Shown here: positions 34,430 to 47,782 of the stretch, in pieces
Layout of the letters: each line of letters starts with the position of its first letter
Position numbering within the stretch: the first letter of the stretch is position 1
Assembly (NCBI RefSeq): GCF_047675955.1
Contig: NC_132910.1
Span: 93,336,923 to 93,400,922 of the forward strand
DNA length: 64,000 bases
Origin: Chlorocebus sabaeus
Taxonomy: Eukaryota; Chordata; Mammalia; Primates; Cercopithecidae
Direction of reading: 5' to 3'
Notes under the pieces: generated by a model
Seen by the model: the letters and a program-made list of their open reading frames with translations, nothing else
Databases searched by the model: none
Told to the model about the DNA's origin: nothing
Position numbers and translations under genes: made by a program

Positions 34430-35028
34430 CAGAGAGATCTTAGGGTGGCTCTCATGACTCCCCCCGCAACCCCATTCCCAGTGTTCCTGTTTTGTATAAT
34501 TTCCTGGCCTTGAGTGTAGGCAAGACCTGCGATTTACTTCTAACCTAGACGATGGCAAAGGTCATAGGATGTTACTCTCATGATGTTCATATCAAATGGC
34601 AAAGGTGATAGGATCACCTTGTGATTATATTCCATTATATAAAATTCTGTTTTAGCAGACTAGTCAGCAAACTGGTACTTAGAGACTTGATATAGTAAGT
34701 AGCCATACTGGAGCAGGTCATTTGGCAAGAAATTGCAGGTGGCCTCCAGGACCTGAGATGAGTCAAAAGCGAGCATAAAACTGGAGTCTTCACTCATACA
34801 GCCAAAAGGAACTGAATTTTGCCAATAAGGGGAGTGATCAATGAAAAAGATTCTTCTCCAGTTAAGCCTCCAGATGAGAACATAGCCCATCCAACATCTT
34901 GACTGTAGCCTTGTGAGACTCTGGGCAGAGGACTGTGCTAAGGCTATGTCCTGACCCAGAGAAGCTGAGAGGTAATAAATAAATATTGTGTTAAGCTACT
35001 ACATTTGTGGTAATCTGTTATAATTTCT
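34430..35028 (+). mobile_element. MLT1-type LTR inserted in MIR
   Basis: MLT1 wording in order: ttgagtgtaggcaagacctg, atggcaaaggtgataggatc, GAACTGAATTTTGCCAATAA, tccagttaagcctccagatg, ttgactgtagccttgtgaga, GTAATAAATAAATATTGTGT and ttaagctactacatttgtgg. Both LTR ends are diverged and no target duplication is readable. A polyadenylation signal lies near 34975. Confidence 0.8.
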
Positions 35029-35165
35029 CTAATCCTTAGATTCCTTTTGGGTAAAATAAAAATAATAGAGCCTCCCAGAGTAGTGTGAGCATTTAAATGC
35101 ACCACTGTTTTCCATACATAAAGCTTAGGACCTGGTTCATGGAAAGCACTAGGAAATTGGTCGTA
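35029..35165 (+). mobile_element. MIR SINE, right part
   Basis: The text continues with CTTAGATTCCTTTTGGGTAA, AATAAAAATAATAGAGCCTC, agtgtgagcatttaaatgca and AGCTTAGGACCTGGTTCATG, which completes the MIR interrupted at 34425. Confidence 0.75.
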
Positions 35166-36674
35166 ATTGTATTACAGTACACTACCATATTAAAAAGCGA
35201 AATCTTGGAAGAGTAAATACAAATAATTGCCTCATAAAAAAGTGAGTTTTATTAGTGTTAGTCATGAATATACAATCAAATAGAGTACTGGTTAACCACA
35301 AACTTGACTAAACTTAATTTTATTACATCTAATTTTTGGCTCAGTCCTAAACAAAATTGAGAAATAAAAGAAATTAATATTGAGTATCCTCCCCCTACCT
35401 TTGCAAGCCCTCTCCAACTTCTTTCCCCAGTCTCTCAACTCTTAGGTATTCAGTTTCTCTTAGCAGCACTTTATGTTGAGGATGGAGAAATACATTTTCA
35501 GGTAGAGAAACTTAGCTTCAGCCACACCAGAAACACAATTGCCTCTTGTTCCAGAATACAAGAATTGTTGCATATTTTCACAAGAAGTTAAATTAAAATA
35601 ACAGAGAACTATAAGAATGCAAACATTTTCATAATATGTAAGAATTTCAAAATAGACTTCATAAATTTTGTATAAAGAAATTTTCCCAAAAAAGCATTCA
35701 TGTTCCTTAATAGTAGTCTGAAATATCTTGTTTACTGCCTTAATCTCTGAAACTGAGCTTTATTTATTACTCTCATTTTGATTTCAGATCATTTTAATTA
35801 CCAATAAAAAGCAAGTACCAATACTGAATAGATTATTACTTATGTGGATGCATTGAAAACTGGAATAGTTAGTGGCCTCATTCCAAAGGTTCTATAAACC
35901 ATTTTTATAAGTGAATGCTATCATAAAGAAATTTGGATAGAAACCCTGTCATTAGTGGAGAAATGCAAAGCAAAGAATGACTAGTACTTTAAGTGAATCA
36001 AGTACAAATCAACATCATTAAGAAAAAACTAAAATTTCATCTATCCTCCAATTTCATTATCAGAATCATCATCAAAAAGAAGATAAAGGATTTCATTTAT
36101 GTGCTGTCAATTCAAACATGCTAATTAGAAGACATTTGAATATTGCCAGCATAGGAGCTGATATAAAATAATTTTATGGTCTCAGTTCATTCCTATGGAG
36201 CAAACAAGTTCCACTGAAATTGATATTCTGACTGGTAAATTACCAGGGGTCTCAAGAACTGAGTAGACTACACAAAGTATTCTAAGGGGTGGATTTTGTA
36301 TTCTGTAGTGATAAAGATATTGATTCTCTAGAGATGAAGGAGTAGATAGATACAGGGCATTTATCTAATGGATCATAAGAATATTCTTTGCCTCTGAATT
36401 CTCATAAATTTCTATCCCTGTGAAGGCTTAAAAAAACCCTGAGAGTTTATAATAAATCAAACTAATTTAAATTGGTCTTTTACTAAAACGGAAAATTGCA
36501 ATTTTGCCTGTTTTTTCCTTTTTATATGAATTCCATAATCAGAAATTCTAGCTGATCTGACAGACTAATGATCAATAGCTCAAAATCACCCCTTTCATGA
36601 CTCCTTTTATTTACCTTCCGATTTATTTTTCCTCCTTCTCAACTGGAATGCTAATGAAGTTCAATAGTTAGCTA
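35166..36674. other. Unique AT-rich DNA, no gene seen
   Basis: No repeat or gene is recognised. Several TAATTA/TAAT-containing stretches (for example 36115-36170) are compatible with conserved noncoding DNA, but the sequence alone cannot show it. Confidence 0.55.
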
Positions 36675-36880
36675 TTAGTGATAACTCAGCCACTAACTAA
36701 TTGTAACTTTGGTCAAACCACTAAATCTCTTTGACCCTTTTTAGTTTCTAGTAAAAGAGAAAAATCATTTTTTAAACTACTCCTTTGTTTAGGGGGGATC
36801 AGAAGTGATGATATATGTGAAAGCATATTGGAAACAGTAAGCCACTATATAAATTCAATGTAAAATTACCATAAATATTA
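36675..36880 (+). mobile_element. MIR SINE
   Basis: The forward MIR order is AACTAATTGTAACTTTGGTC, aaaccactaaatctctttga, a diverged middle, gtgatgatatatgtgaaagc and GCCACTATATAAATTCAATG. Confidence 0.7.
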
Positions 36881-37602
36881 ACATTATCATTTCTGGAACA
36901 TAAATAGCTCATTAAGTATCACTTTTGCTAAGTAATAAGCTAAACTGTAATAATAGTTATTATCATTGAGATTTCCTGTGTATTCAAGATGTCACCATTT
37001 AGCCGCTTTTAATATTGAATGTGTTTTGGTTATCTTTCTAATAATAGCTATAAATTAGTTTGAATCCATTCATACAATCTAAAATAGTCCTCCTCTCTTG
37101 TGAAGAAGAGCACAGATTTAAAGAGAAATAGCCACAGAAATAAAATATATCTTTGCACGTGGAAAAGAGAATATTAGTCTCCTCAGAAATAGGGTGCTAT
37201 AGCCAGATGCAGGCTGTTAAACAAGGAAAGCTGTGGACATATGTGTATTTTTAAAATAAAATTTTATGCTACGTGTATATTTTAATGTAAAGTGTTTTTA
37301 AAGGCCCTTTAGCCAAACTACCAGGGTTAGTACCTCAGAGATCAGCATTATAATGTAAAATGTATGTGTGGTGACTTTTCCTATTTCCACCATGCCTATT
37401 CTCAAATATTTCAGCAAAGTTTGAGTTGACAATCATATACTCCCATAAGGTGTAAATTTACATTAATGGGAAAATTTATTAGATGCAACAAGAAAATCAA
37501 TCCTTTTCCAGTTGTACACTTATCAGTGAACTTAAAGATATTACTTGACAATATGATAAGGGCTCATCACTCAAAATGCTAATAATTTTTCTTTAATATA
37601 TA

Positions 37603-37816
37603 AAGGTATATGGAAGAACACCTGGTGAAATAGAGGAGAACACACACAGGGGCCTTTCGGAGGGTGGAGGGTGGGAGGAGGAAGAGGATGAGGAAAAATA
37701 ACACATGGACATATGTTTAGTACCTGGGGGATGAAATAATCTGTAAACAAGCCCTCATGAAACAAGTTTACCTATGTAACAAGTGTGCACATGTACCCCT
37801 GTACTTAAAATAAGAA
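37603..37816 (+). mobile_element. Very short L1 3' end, forward
   Basis: About 215 bp of L1 3' UTR remain: CACACACAGGGGCCTTTCGG, agggtggagggtgggaggag, then gtttacctatgtaacaagtg and TGCACATGTACCCCTGTACT. The ending is the classic L1 terminus. A candidate 10-bp duplication TTAATATATA flanks it at 37593-37602 and 37817-37826. Confidence 0.88.
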
Positions 37817-37826
37817 TTAATATATA

Positions 37827-40800
37827 TCAGGCATAAAATAATCCTGAATTTCCACTTTCTAAAACATTTTGTGTCATGTAGTTAGTACACAACAGTATTT
37901 TCTCTAAGTGAATACTTTAAAATAATACGTTGTTCTCTTGGTTTTCTACCATCTCATTTGATTTGGGTAGAAGTGCACCGTAAGCACTTCTCAAATTATT
38001 CTAAGCTAGCTTGGCTTGGTTCTGCTTGTTTCTGTGCAGTCTAAAATTCCCAACTTCATAACCTTAAAGTGCACCTAACTCATTCTTATTTGAGAAAATA
38101 TACACAATAAAAATATCTTTATGGGAAAAATCTATGCATTACAGGGCATATTATTCTTTAGTAAATAAGACATTATATAGCAGCAGGTACATTTATAACT
38201 AATCAAATTCTATGATGAGACACATAAAATGTGACAGATTTCTAGAAAAAGAAGGTTTTTTTATGAACAGGATCTATATTCACCATCAAATAATTGCTCC
38301 CTAATTTAAAATTAAGGCCACAGGGAAAATACTGTTGAAAAATAAAGCACTTGAAAGATAGTGCCAAAAAGTTAAAAGAAATATGTGTATCATGCATTCA
38401 CAGAGGTATGAAAGGCAGCTCTTAAATTTCATGTGTGTGGTTAAATGAGTGTAGTTACATCACTCAATGTGCATGGCTTTCCGGAGTGGGAATAGTACAC
38501 ATGGACACACAGCACATACTTGGTGGGAAACTAAAACATGGATCACAGCACATTAATTAGAGAGTGTAGTATCCGAGCAGAGCTAGATCATCTATTCATT
38601 TCATTCAAGTTAAGTGGTTTAATTTCCATATATTCCAACAGTCTTAAGAATAAAAAAGAATAGAGCTATAGTAATTCACATTTGACTTAATTTAACAATG
38701 ATCAAAAGGACCAGAATAATAAAAGAAAATAGAGGGTTTATGCTTACATGGATGTAGGGCTGATAATTGTCCATTTCTTTATAATTGCTAGTACTTCATC
38801 TTCATCAGTGTATTCTTACCTCAGTAAGTGAACTTTGAAAAAATGGCTTCTAGATATTTCTCTTTTTCGTTAAGTAATTGTGGTAGGTTTTGGATAAACT
38901 GTTTTTCGTCTCAGCTGTACCTCAGTTTGCTGATATAAACATGCAGTTGCAAATCTTTCTCATTAAGACATGCATATATAGTCAAAACAACAAGGAAGTG
39001 GCATCATAGGAAGATAGGTGAACAATGATAACCAAAAAGTGTAAATTATGCCCAAGAATAAAGAGAAATAAAGAATACTACAAAAAAATTGAAACAGAGG
39101 TTTTGAGAGCTACTTAAAAAAGATAAATTTTCCTAAACACAATTATGGCTTTAACAACTCAGTAAAATAGATCCAATTAGATACATATTAAGTAATTAAA
39201 GTCTACACTATCTAGATAACTGAAATGTTTGATATGAATCAGAATCTTTCAATATTTCATAAAAAGACACAATACTGAGTAGAATAAAAATGTTGAATAA
39301 TGACATTCTAAGAGGTAGAGCCAGTTCCATGATGACATAGGAGTTAGCGGTTAGTGGCACCAGCCATCCTATTATTGACCGGGTTCAATTTCATGACTGA
39401 TCCAGATTTAATAGATGAAGATGCCAGGCATACTGATATTCTCTACTTACTTTAATTTTTCATTTTGCTCTGAATAGATATAGCCCAGTCCTTCCTTATA
39501 AGAATGTTGAACCAATCCCTCTCTTAACTAATGTGTTGTGTTGGGATGCCTAGATAAACAACCATACCTTTAAAATGATAAGAAAAAGATGTAGTTTTGG
39601 TTTCATTTTATTTCATCACATTCAGTGCCATTCAACTGTAAGTTAATAGAGTAATTTTTTTTTTCAGATTAACCTAGCAAGACTTAAATAAAAGATGATG
39701 TCAACCTATTAAACATCTATTGAATATTTACTATGTTCCCTCCACCCAGACCCAAAATTCTTCAACCAACCTCTTACTAGGGATAACATAAAAAAAGTCT
39801 GAGGAGTGAGTTTTTCAGATGAAAGTTTTACATACATTCCAATTACCTGATTATTATTTGGCCAGTGCTCTGAGGGAAAAGTGCAGCCCTTATCATTATG
39901 AAGCACTTGAAGTACTGCATCACAACTGACACATAAAATGAAGGTTGGAAGAAGCCAAGTCAATACTGGTTTGAACACTTGCCTCAGGGGTCAAAAAATT
40001 CACAGTGAAGTTAATCTGTTGATCCTTAACTGAATTAGAAAAGATGCTGTTATTTTCATTTAATTTCCAACTTGTAAATATCAAAATAAAAAATTAATTT
40101 CAATAAAAATATTTTTTAAATTCATTAATTAAAATATTTTGGTAAATAATTTCTATGTAAACTTTTTTCTGGATATCTCTCTGATAACATAAAAGACTGA
40201 AAAGGAAAGCATTCATGAGACAAAGACTGTACTAGGTAAATTTTTTTTTTTTGGATTTAGGTGCATCTATAGCAGCAGAGGTGGTTCAGAGAAGGGAGAC
40301 GAACTCTCATAAAATGTTGAAATAAGGTCAAACTGCTTCCACCTCAAAGCTAAAGATACCCATTCTAAGTCACAATAACTTCCTGATATCCTGAAGGAAA
40401 AAGATGAGGAAGCAATGAACTATAATTGTCAGAAACATGACAGAACATGTAAATGTGATCATAAGTTCTGCTATGTAATTATAAAACAAAATTCATAGTG
40501 CCATTATGTGACCGTATCAACATCACCACATTTTGACAAAATCACCACCATTAACAAAAATAAACTATGAGCTCCATCTTACAAATAATATGCTTCTTGT
40601 AGCCTTTGCTTATGATACAGGGGTGAAGTGGACAATGGTATTAGAGCTGAGGAGGGCGCATGGTAGATCCCTACCCTAACGCTGCTACTACAACAAGGTC
40701 ATTGAAGAGCCTGTGTCCACCAGTCCCTAAGTCAATCCTTTCATTATTGATTGGCTTGGTAGGGGATAAAAATGCAGTGACCTTTGTCATTTTGAGGAAG

Positions 40801-43479
40801 TAAGGCATCCACCATTCAGTCACTTTAATATTTGGTCTTGTTTAAGGAAAATATTTTTTTTCCAGAATATTTTACCTTAAACATAGAAGTCATTAAACAC
40901 TCCACTGTAGACTCAAATCAGGTTAATTACTGAGTTCCAGCACCAGCTTCCCCCTCCTGCCCCTCCAATTCTCCCCAGATACAGATGGTGAAGCGACACT
41001 AAAAATCATCAGCATGTGGGAGGCCCCTTCTCTAACCTCTTTTCTTCATCCACACAATTGACAAGTGCAAATCCAGGCTATAAGGAAATAAAGGAACTTC
41101 TTTCTCAATAAGAGCTTGGTGACACATTAATCTAAAGCAACATTGCTCCAAGGCTGCAAACTAGAACGGGCTCAACTCAGGGCAATGATTGTCTAAAACG
41201 TCCCTAGTGAACAGTTTGAAGGAAGAATCCTTCCCTCTATAGTCACAGAAGGTTACCAGAGCAAAGCCTTATCTGTCATAAGACTCCCCAGATGTCAAGT
41301 TCAGTGAGTCCCTAATCCCAGGAGCTGTTCTGCTGGAGGGAAGAGTGATTTCAGGCACTTCGCAGCCAGCTCAGGGCAGGGGGCTGGAGGATGATGCTAT
41401 GGGAAGCTCGTATTTACAGCTCAGCCTTGCCAGTACCAGTGAAGAACAGCATTGGAGCAGATGTCAGTTTTCCTATATTTTTACACTCCTTTGGAAAGAG
41501 AGATTTCTTGTTTCTCTTCTAAATTTCTATCACATTTGCCTGTTTATTAGATACTGCTACATAGTCTGTTTAGTAGCCAAGATCATCATGGCAACGGTCA
41601 TTTATTTACAATCTAAGCTAAAATAAATTGACTTGAGTCAATTATTAGCAATCTATCTTAACTTAGATACTGTATAAACTTTAACACCACAGAAGATAGG
41701 TCATTGTCAGCATACCTCTTTTTATTTCCCCCCAGAGAATAAGGACAACTGATATACAAGAGATAAAATAAGCATTGTGAATCACTTTCCAAATGAGTGG
41801 AAAGAAGAAAGATAATGTAAAAGGGATGCTTCGTTTTTTTCTGTATTGTATGTAGTACTCTGTCTTTGTAAGTTAGATGCTTAGGAATAAAGATCTACTT
41901 TATTATAGTAGCTTAGCACTAAGTGGTCCTCTAAGAGAATCAAAGTCCAACCACTCTCTTAGCAAATAGTTTGAAACTGGAGAATGATTTAGATGTAAGT
42001 AGAATCTCATTGATCAGCTTTTCCGTTTTCTTGCAATAGTGAAGAATGTTTCACTTTAAATATAAAATATAGACCTTTTTTGACATTAATAATTTATGAA
42101 AACAAAATACTTGATGAAGATTCCCAATATATCCACAAAATACTCTTTATTTGAAGCAGAAATTTTGTGAAAAGGAAGAATGTTAATCACTATCTGAATG
42201 TAATATCAAGAACTGTTCTCATAAAAGGCACATCTTTAGATTCTTTCCCTCTCCAACAATCAAAGAATCACACATGAGCTTATTTTTCAGCTATAGTTTT
42301 AAAAATAGACAAAGCAAGATTTTATTCTCAAGTAATTCCAGATCTTTCCAAAAACAATACTGTCAGATAAGTTATAAAAAAAAAAAAAAAAATCCATCAT
42401 TACTGCCACTATCTAACCATTGAATATCTGTTTATTCTCTTCAATGTATGACAGAGATAAAGGGTTTTCTAAAAAAGTACTCTATTGCCTTAAAAATAAT
42501 CTTGCTTTAGGATACAGACTGTTATCACCACAATTAAAGCTACCTCTTATGTGCTTAGATGCAATAAGACATAGAAAGAAAATTACCATGAGATATGTGG
42601 CTGAAGAACTTGAATTGTATGTTGCTTTCCACCATTAAGAACAGTCTGAGTGTTCAGAGATGTAATCTGTAATGGTACTTCAAGAACATATGGTATGCCC
42701 TTGCTTTATTTGAGTAAAAAAATAAAAATGGAATCATTGTTGTCTCATTTTTTCTTCAGCAATCGCTGTCCATGTTGCAGTTGTCATTTCTATATGATAA
42801 TTTAAAGATATGTCAGAGTACATAATGCATAATATTCAACCTCTCTCTTCTTGGTGATCATTCTTCCAATTATTTTCTTTGGTAAAACAAAAAACTAGGA
42901 CCTACATCAGTTTTCCTCACACATCACCAATACTAACGTAATTCAAATTCTTACCACGTTTCCCCTTCCCCTAGGTTTACCTCATTCTGCATTAATGTTC
43001 TAATCCTTACTTTACTATAGTAGAATAAGTATATTATTCATAAACCATTGAGCCTCAACCAAAAGGCCTCGTGTGGTGTAAATTTTAAGTACCTTGCTAC
43101 TGGTAAGATATTCTACAACACAGAAGTCATTTAAGAATATCGAAGCCACTGTTATTTTCCAAGATTTAAAAGAGCAAAATTGTTAATGAAAATAAAATTC
43201 TACCTTTACACTGCAAACTTACACTTTACTTTTGTCAACATTGGAAAGCATTTTATGTAAAACTGTGCAAGAAATTATCTCTCAGCTCTGAATCTATTTG
43301 TCCATTCTGTAATCTTCATCGTGATGCTATGGCTGAGCCTCTCAACACCATGTTTATCCTGACTCTGATGGCTCTGTGTTAGGCTCTTCTAACCAGGAGC
43401 CGCAATGGAAACTGAAAAGCCTGGTGAAGAAAGAAGAAACATTGTTTTCCTATGAGCTAGCTGACTGCCTGCTATTTCG
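37827..43479. other. Long unique AT-rich stretch, no gene seen
   Basis: This 5.6-kb stretch is the longest without a recognised repeat. No exon, RNA or regulatory site is supported. It contains very AT-rich DNA at 40070-40150, a T run with a CAG (39656-39669) that resembles a splice acceptor but has no partner, and an A17 at 42376-42392. The open frames at 41345-41626 and 42420-42638 have no motif. Confidence 0.5.
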
Positions 43480-43938
43480 AACAGCATCACCCTAGCTGTT
43501 TTCTTTGCCCAAGGAGCAGCTGTTCCTTCCTGTAGTAGCAGCTGAAACCAGTTTGCAATACTTCCAGCATTTGCAGTACTATTGCACGCCTTTCAGAGAT
43601 ACCAGAGCTAGCCTGACCCAAGTTCCCTCTGCAGAATCAATTGCAGGTTTATGGGTCTTGTCCAAGTTCACTATTAGTGGGATAAATTTCAGCTCTACTG
43701 GTCCTATCCTCCAAGACTCTAAGTTTTAATAACTCCAAAGTCTTCTCTCTGTTCCCTAGCTCTAGAGGTGGAAGCTGCATCCTATAGTTGCCACTTCTGT
43801 GATTATTTGTAGTTCTCTTTACCCTTTCATTTATTTTATTAACAATAATGTTACATCTAGTTAACAGTTACTTACATTTAATATCTATGTTCAAATAACT
43901 GGTCTGGTTTCTGTTCCCTGATGGGTCCTGATTGATTC
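43480..43938 (+). mobile_element. Old LTR-like repeat, forward
   Basis: Familiar old-repeat text: ccctctgcagaatcaattgc, AGCTCTAGAGGTGGAAGCTG, acccttcatttattt-like sequence near 43824, and a terminus ggtttctgttccctgatggg followed by TCCTGATTGATTCA. The terminus resembles those at 32212 and, in reverse, 59078. The family is not named. Confidence 0.5.
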
Positions 43939-43944
43939 AATCAC

Positions 43945-44095
43945 CCTATAGGGTTAGAGAAAGCATTTTTGTCCCCATTTCAGAAAGGGTTAAGTAACAT
44001 TTTGTTAATCACTTGATTGGTAAGAGAAAATCCTGGGACTTGGACTCAGTTACCAACTCCAATTCTAGCACCTTTTCCATAGAAACTACTTCCAT
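43945..44095 (-). mobile_element. MIR SINE, reverse
   Basis: The text tttgtccccatttcagaaag, GGTTAAGTAACATTTTG and ATTGGTAAGAGAAAATCCTG, then gggacttggactcagttacc, follows reverse MIR. Confidence 0.65.
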
Positions 44096-46279
44096 TTGGA
44101 CACTGAATAAAATTATTCTCCTAAATGCTCTACATATCCAGTCAAGAAACGTAGAAAATAGTAAGTTGGCCAAGATGAACATGACTATTTAAAGTCAGAT
44201 CTTTTGTATAAAGCCCCAGGTTAATTTTCACATCAAGGCTCTTCAATTTCAATAATTTCTAATAGTATTAAGAGTTGGGGTTAAAATGTATTCTTATTCT
44301 TGTAGTACAATAAATGGTCATGATCTGTTAAATGTGAGCACTTTGAAGAATGCCAAAACAATACTTGTGAGCTCATTATTTTCTATATAGTTTTAAAGGT
44401 GGAATTAAAAAAGCAAAAGCAAAATACTAAATGCAATATAGCTCTCTTTTACATTTGCTTGCTGCCAGATATTCTATAAATATAAAAACAGATCTTGGAA
44501 GCTGCTGTTTAGAAGATAAGTAATGAATTTCTTGATGGGGTGTTCAGTAAAATTTTCCAGACATAAGCTTTCTTACTCTGTTTGGCCAAATAGTGTGCTT
44601 TTCCCTCCTGTCTGCTCAGTGAATGTGTTTCTAAAGACCGCTTTGTGTTCCTGCAAATTACAGGAATTCCTGTATAGTACAACTGGAGGCCCTGGCAGCA
44701 AAGCCTAATCAAGTTAAAGAAAGCACCACAAATACTTCCCAAATGGCTTTCTTCCACAATTGTCAGTGTTAAGACAACAAAAGAAAGTGAAATCAAAGGC
44801 TACAAAAATAATACTTCGACTTTTCTTCTTCTCTCCTCATTTGCTTCCAGATCCTCAAGACTGAAACACACACACACAAAATAGATTAAAAGTACAATTA
44901 TATCTCTAGTACCTATCATATTCTGTATGACAAGAAAATGATATTTATAATTATAAATTAATATATATATTATACATACTCTTTTCTACACCAAAAATAT
45001 TCCCAACCCATATGTGTACATATCTTACCAAGAGTTTAACAAATTCACTTGCTACTTTAATATAATAGGATCATACCTCGACTCCCTTTTAGGGGTTTAT
45101 GGCATGCCACTAATAGAGAACAAAGTAAGAGATGAGAAAACAAATAAAATAATCCTTTCCACCTCTCTAATTACATTTTGCTAATTAAACACCTATGAAA
45201 GTGCAACCACTCATTCTTATAAACTGAATATTATCAGGATTTGCCTTGAGAAATTCATGATAAATTTCATAACAGCATCTGAATTGCCTGTACTTATTGC
45301 TGAATACAACCTGCTGTGTAGTAGGAGGCAATATCTTACGAAAGTCTCGTGCCACGTTATCCATGGAAACTTTAGCTGATGACAAGTGGCCTGTTCAGTT
45401 ACAAATATAGTCACTTAGAAATATAGAGTGGTGTTTTTTCAGTTCATTACCCATATAACTAAACTCCCGTCACTTGACTTTAGAGATTACCTGCATTTTG
45501 GAACATAGAAGCCCAATGTGCTACCACCGAGCATAAAAGGTAAAAGGTAAAAAGCATTAAAAGGTAAAAAGTCACCAAATGCATACTTTTTTAAAGTCCA
45601 TTTAAAAAACGACGTCTTCAACCTTTTATTAATTAGGTACAGTTGTGAATAGTCTAGTTTCATCTTATTAAAATGTCTAAAGGTAATGAATAGAGAGCAT
45701 GATAATATATTCCTCAGGAAAGTTTCAAGGCTTTGAAAACATCCTTGTATTCCAACGCTTTTTAAGTTGCAAGCATAAATATTAGCCTCTAGGGGGAGCG
45801 CTAGGCTCTTCCCCTTAGATTTTCTAAACGCTAAGTCAAGAAAAGTGGAAAAAACTCCATTCCCCTAAGAGAGAATGATCCAACTGGTCAGATTCCACGA
45901 CATTGATTGGACCATGTTTGGTAGGACAGAAGTTTTTAAAAGGTCAGCATAAGCAATAACTTCTCTTCTCAGGCTCTCCATGCCTTCCATAGGTAGCAAC
46001 CAGACTAAATCTCTGCCCTGGCAAACTACTTTTTCCTCTCTCTGTATATATATGTGCATATACATATATACCTACAGATGCATACACAACTGCACCTAGG
46101 ATTATCTGATTGCTGACTCTGCTCAGCCACTTATGTCCATGTCCTTGAAGATAAATATTGTAAAATATTGTACAAAGGAATATTTGGCTTTTTCGTGCAT
46201 TGCCCATAATATCACAGCACCCAAGATCTTTCTCTAATTTCTAATAGCATTCACGAGTAGTATAGAGTTTATTTTAAAG
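44096..46279. other. Unique DNA, no gene seen
   Basis: No gene is supported. The stretch includes a short CA run near 44866-44878, AT-rich DNA at 44940-44980, a triplicated AAAAGGTAAA unit near 45535-45570, and a CTCF-like motif at 45785-45803. Confidence 0.55.
45785..45803 (+). promoter_or_regulatory. CTCF-like motif, weaker match
   Basis: GCCTCTAGGGGGAGCGCTA resembles the CTCF core (CCACNAGGGGGCGCTA) but has A where the C of GGCGC is usual. It lies in unique DNA. Motif presence does not show occupancy. Confidence 0.35.
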
Positions 46280-46372
46280 TTGCACAGAATGCTATTAACT
46301 AGCTTGGTGACTTTGGGCACATCACTCTGTTCTGTGAGTCCCACTCTCCTCACTAAATGGCTTCTAAAATGT
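46280..46372 (+). mobile_element. MIR SINE core
   Basis: TATTAACTAGCTTGGTGACT, ttgggcacatcactctgttc and CTCACTAAATGGCTTC match the forward MIR core. Confidence 0.7.
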
Positions 46373-47307
46373 TTTTGATTCCAAAACTCTATGAATTTTT
46401 GCCTTCAATAATTTTTTCCCAATGCTAAATGAAATTTTGTTCAATAACTCTTGGCAGTCTGAGTCATTTCCCCACTATGTGATTTAATTGACACAATGCC
46501 ATTCAAGGTCACAGAGCAAAACCTAAAACATCTAGCAAGCATGTAAGAATTCAAGTCAAATGCATACAACCAGTCAGCTGCAAAGATCTCAGATGCAATA
46601 GCCAAAACCACCTTAGTGAATAAATCTAAATAGCAAAGTCACAATCTGCCTTTTATTTAGCACATTGGGTATCTTGTGCCATAAACCTTCTCAGAGCGTT
46701 GGGACATGGACTTAGCAAATGTGTATGCCGACTCTTACACCTAAAAATTCAGTAGAACCACAGATCATCTTCCTGAATATGCCAGCAGATCTTTATCCCA
46801 TAACTATGTGCAATTCAAACACAGGTTTGGATGAGTATAGCTCATTTATATATTGGAAGAACAGAATTTTCACAGGAAAAGCAGAGTGGAAGATTCTTGT
46901 TCCCCCCACAGACTTGGAGTTCTTGTCTGTTTCCATTTGGTACCTTTCATCTATCTTTAGCGTTTAAGGAATAAACTGGACAGAACAATTCAGATGGAAG
47001 ACAAAAAGTCAAATAAAATAGAATCATTAGTTCCAATTCTTCCAGAGAATTCACCTAACACAATGAGCTGGTGTTATGGGAGGTAGAACAAAAAGAATCC
47101 TAAATTGCATTTAATCCAATAACTTTACTTTACTAGTTAGAAAACTGAAACTTAGCGAGGTCCAATCTTTCATCGGAATGGCCTTTATTTTGAGCTTATT
47201 TTAGATGTTATTATGTGCTTTGCCATAATTGGGAAAGGTGAATGGGAAATTCTGCCTTTGCATATTCCAGAGATTAGGGAATCAAGCTAAATATACCTAA
47301 CTAACAT
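46373..47307. other. Unique DNA, no gene seen
   Basis: No repeat or gene is called, apart from a faint reverse-MIR trace near 47110-47165. The open frame at 46719-46967 lacks motifs. Confidence 0.55.
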
Positions 47308-47782
47308 ATGGCTAGTTATCTTTTTCCGTATAGCAAAGCAACCACTTAATGGCTTGATGGTGATTTATCACTTCTCATGGTTCTGTGAGTTGACTAGGCA
47401 ATTATGTTTGTCTCATCTGGGCTCACTCATGGGATTCAGGCAGCTTGTGGCCCGAGTGGGGCTTGGGGCTCTAAGGTGACTTCATTCACATGCCTACGGC
47501 CTCAGGAGGATGACTGGAATGGCCCTGACAACTGGGAAGCTCTCTCTCTGTGCAAACTATCACCTGGACTTTTTATATGATTCTGGAAGTATTCCAAGAG
47601 GGCAAAAGTAAAAGCTGCAAAGCCTCTTAAAATAGAAGTTTAGAAGCCACATATCACTTTTGTTGCATTCTATCAAAGCAAGTTCCAAGGACAGATCAGT
47701 TTCAAAGAGTGGGAAAATGGACTCCACCTTTTTATAGGAGGAGCTGCAAGGAATATGTGGTTGTATTTAATCTAACATATCC
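47308..47782 (-). mobile_element. MLT1-type LTR (ERVL-MaLR), reverse
   Basis: Reverse-complement MLT1 text: tgatttatcacttctcatgg, CTCATCTGGGCTCACTCATG, tattccaagagggcaaaagt, AAGCTGCAAAGCCTCTTAAA, TCTATCAAAGCAAGTTCCAA, aatggactccacctttttat and AGGAGGAGCTGCAAGG. The ends near tggctagttatc and atctaaca are diverged. No target duplication is clear. Confidence 0.85.

Noticed and set aside
39656..39669. Polypyrimidine run plus CAG like a splice acceptor
   Set aside because: No open exon or donor follows at a plausible distance. T runs with CAG are frequent in AT-rich DNA.
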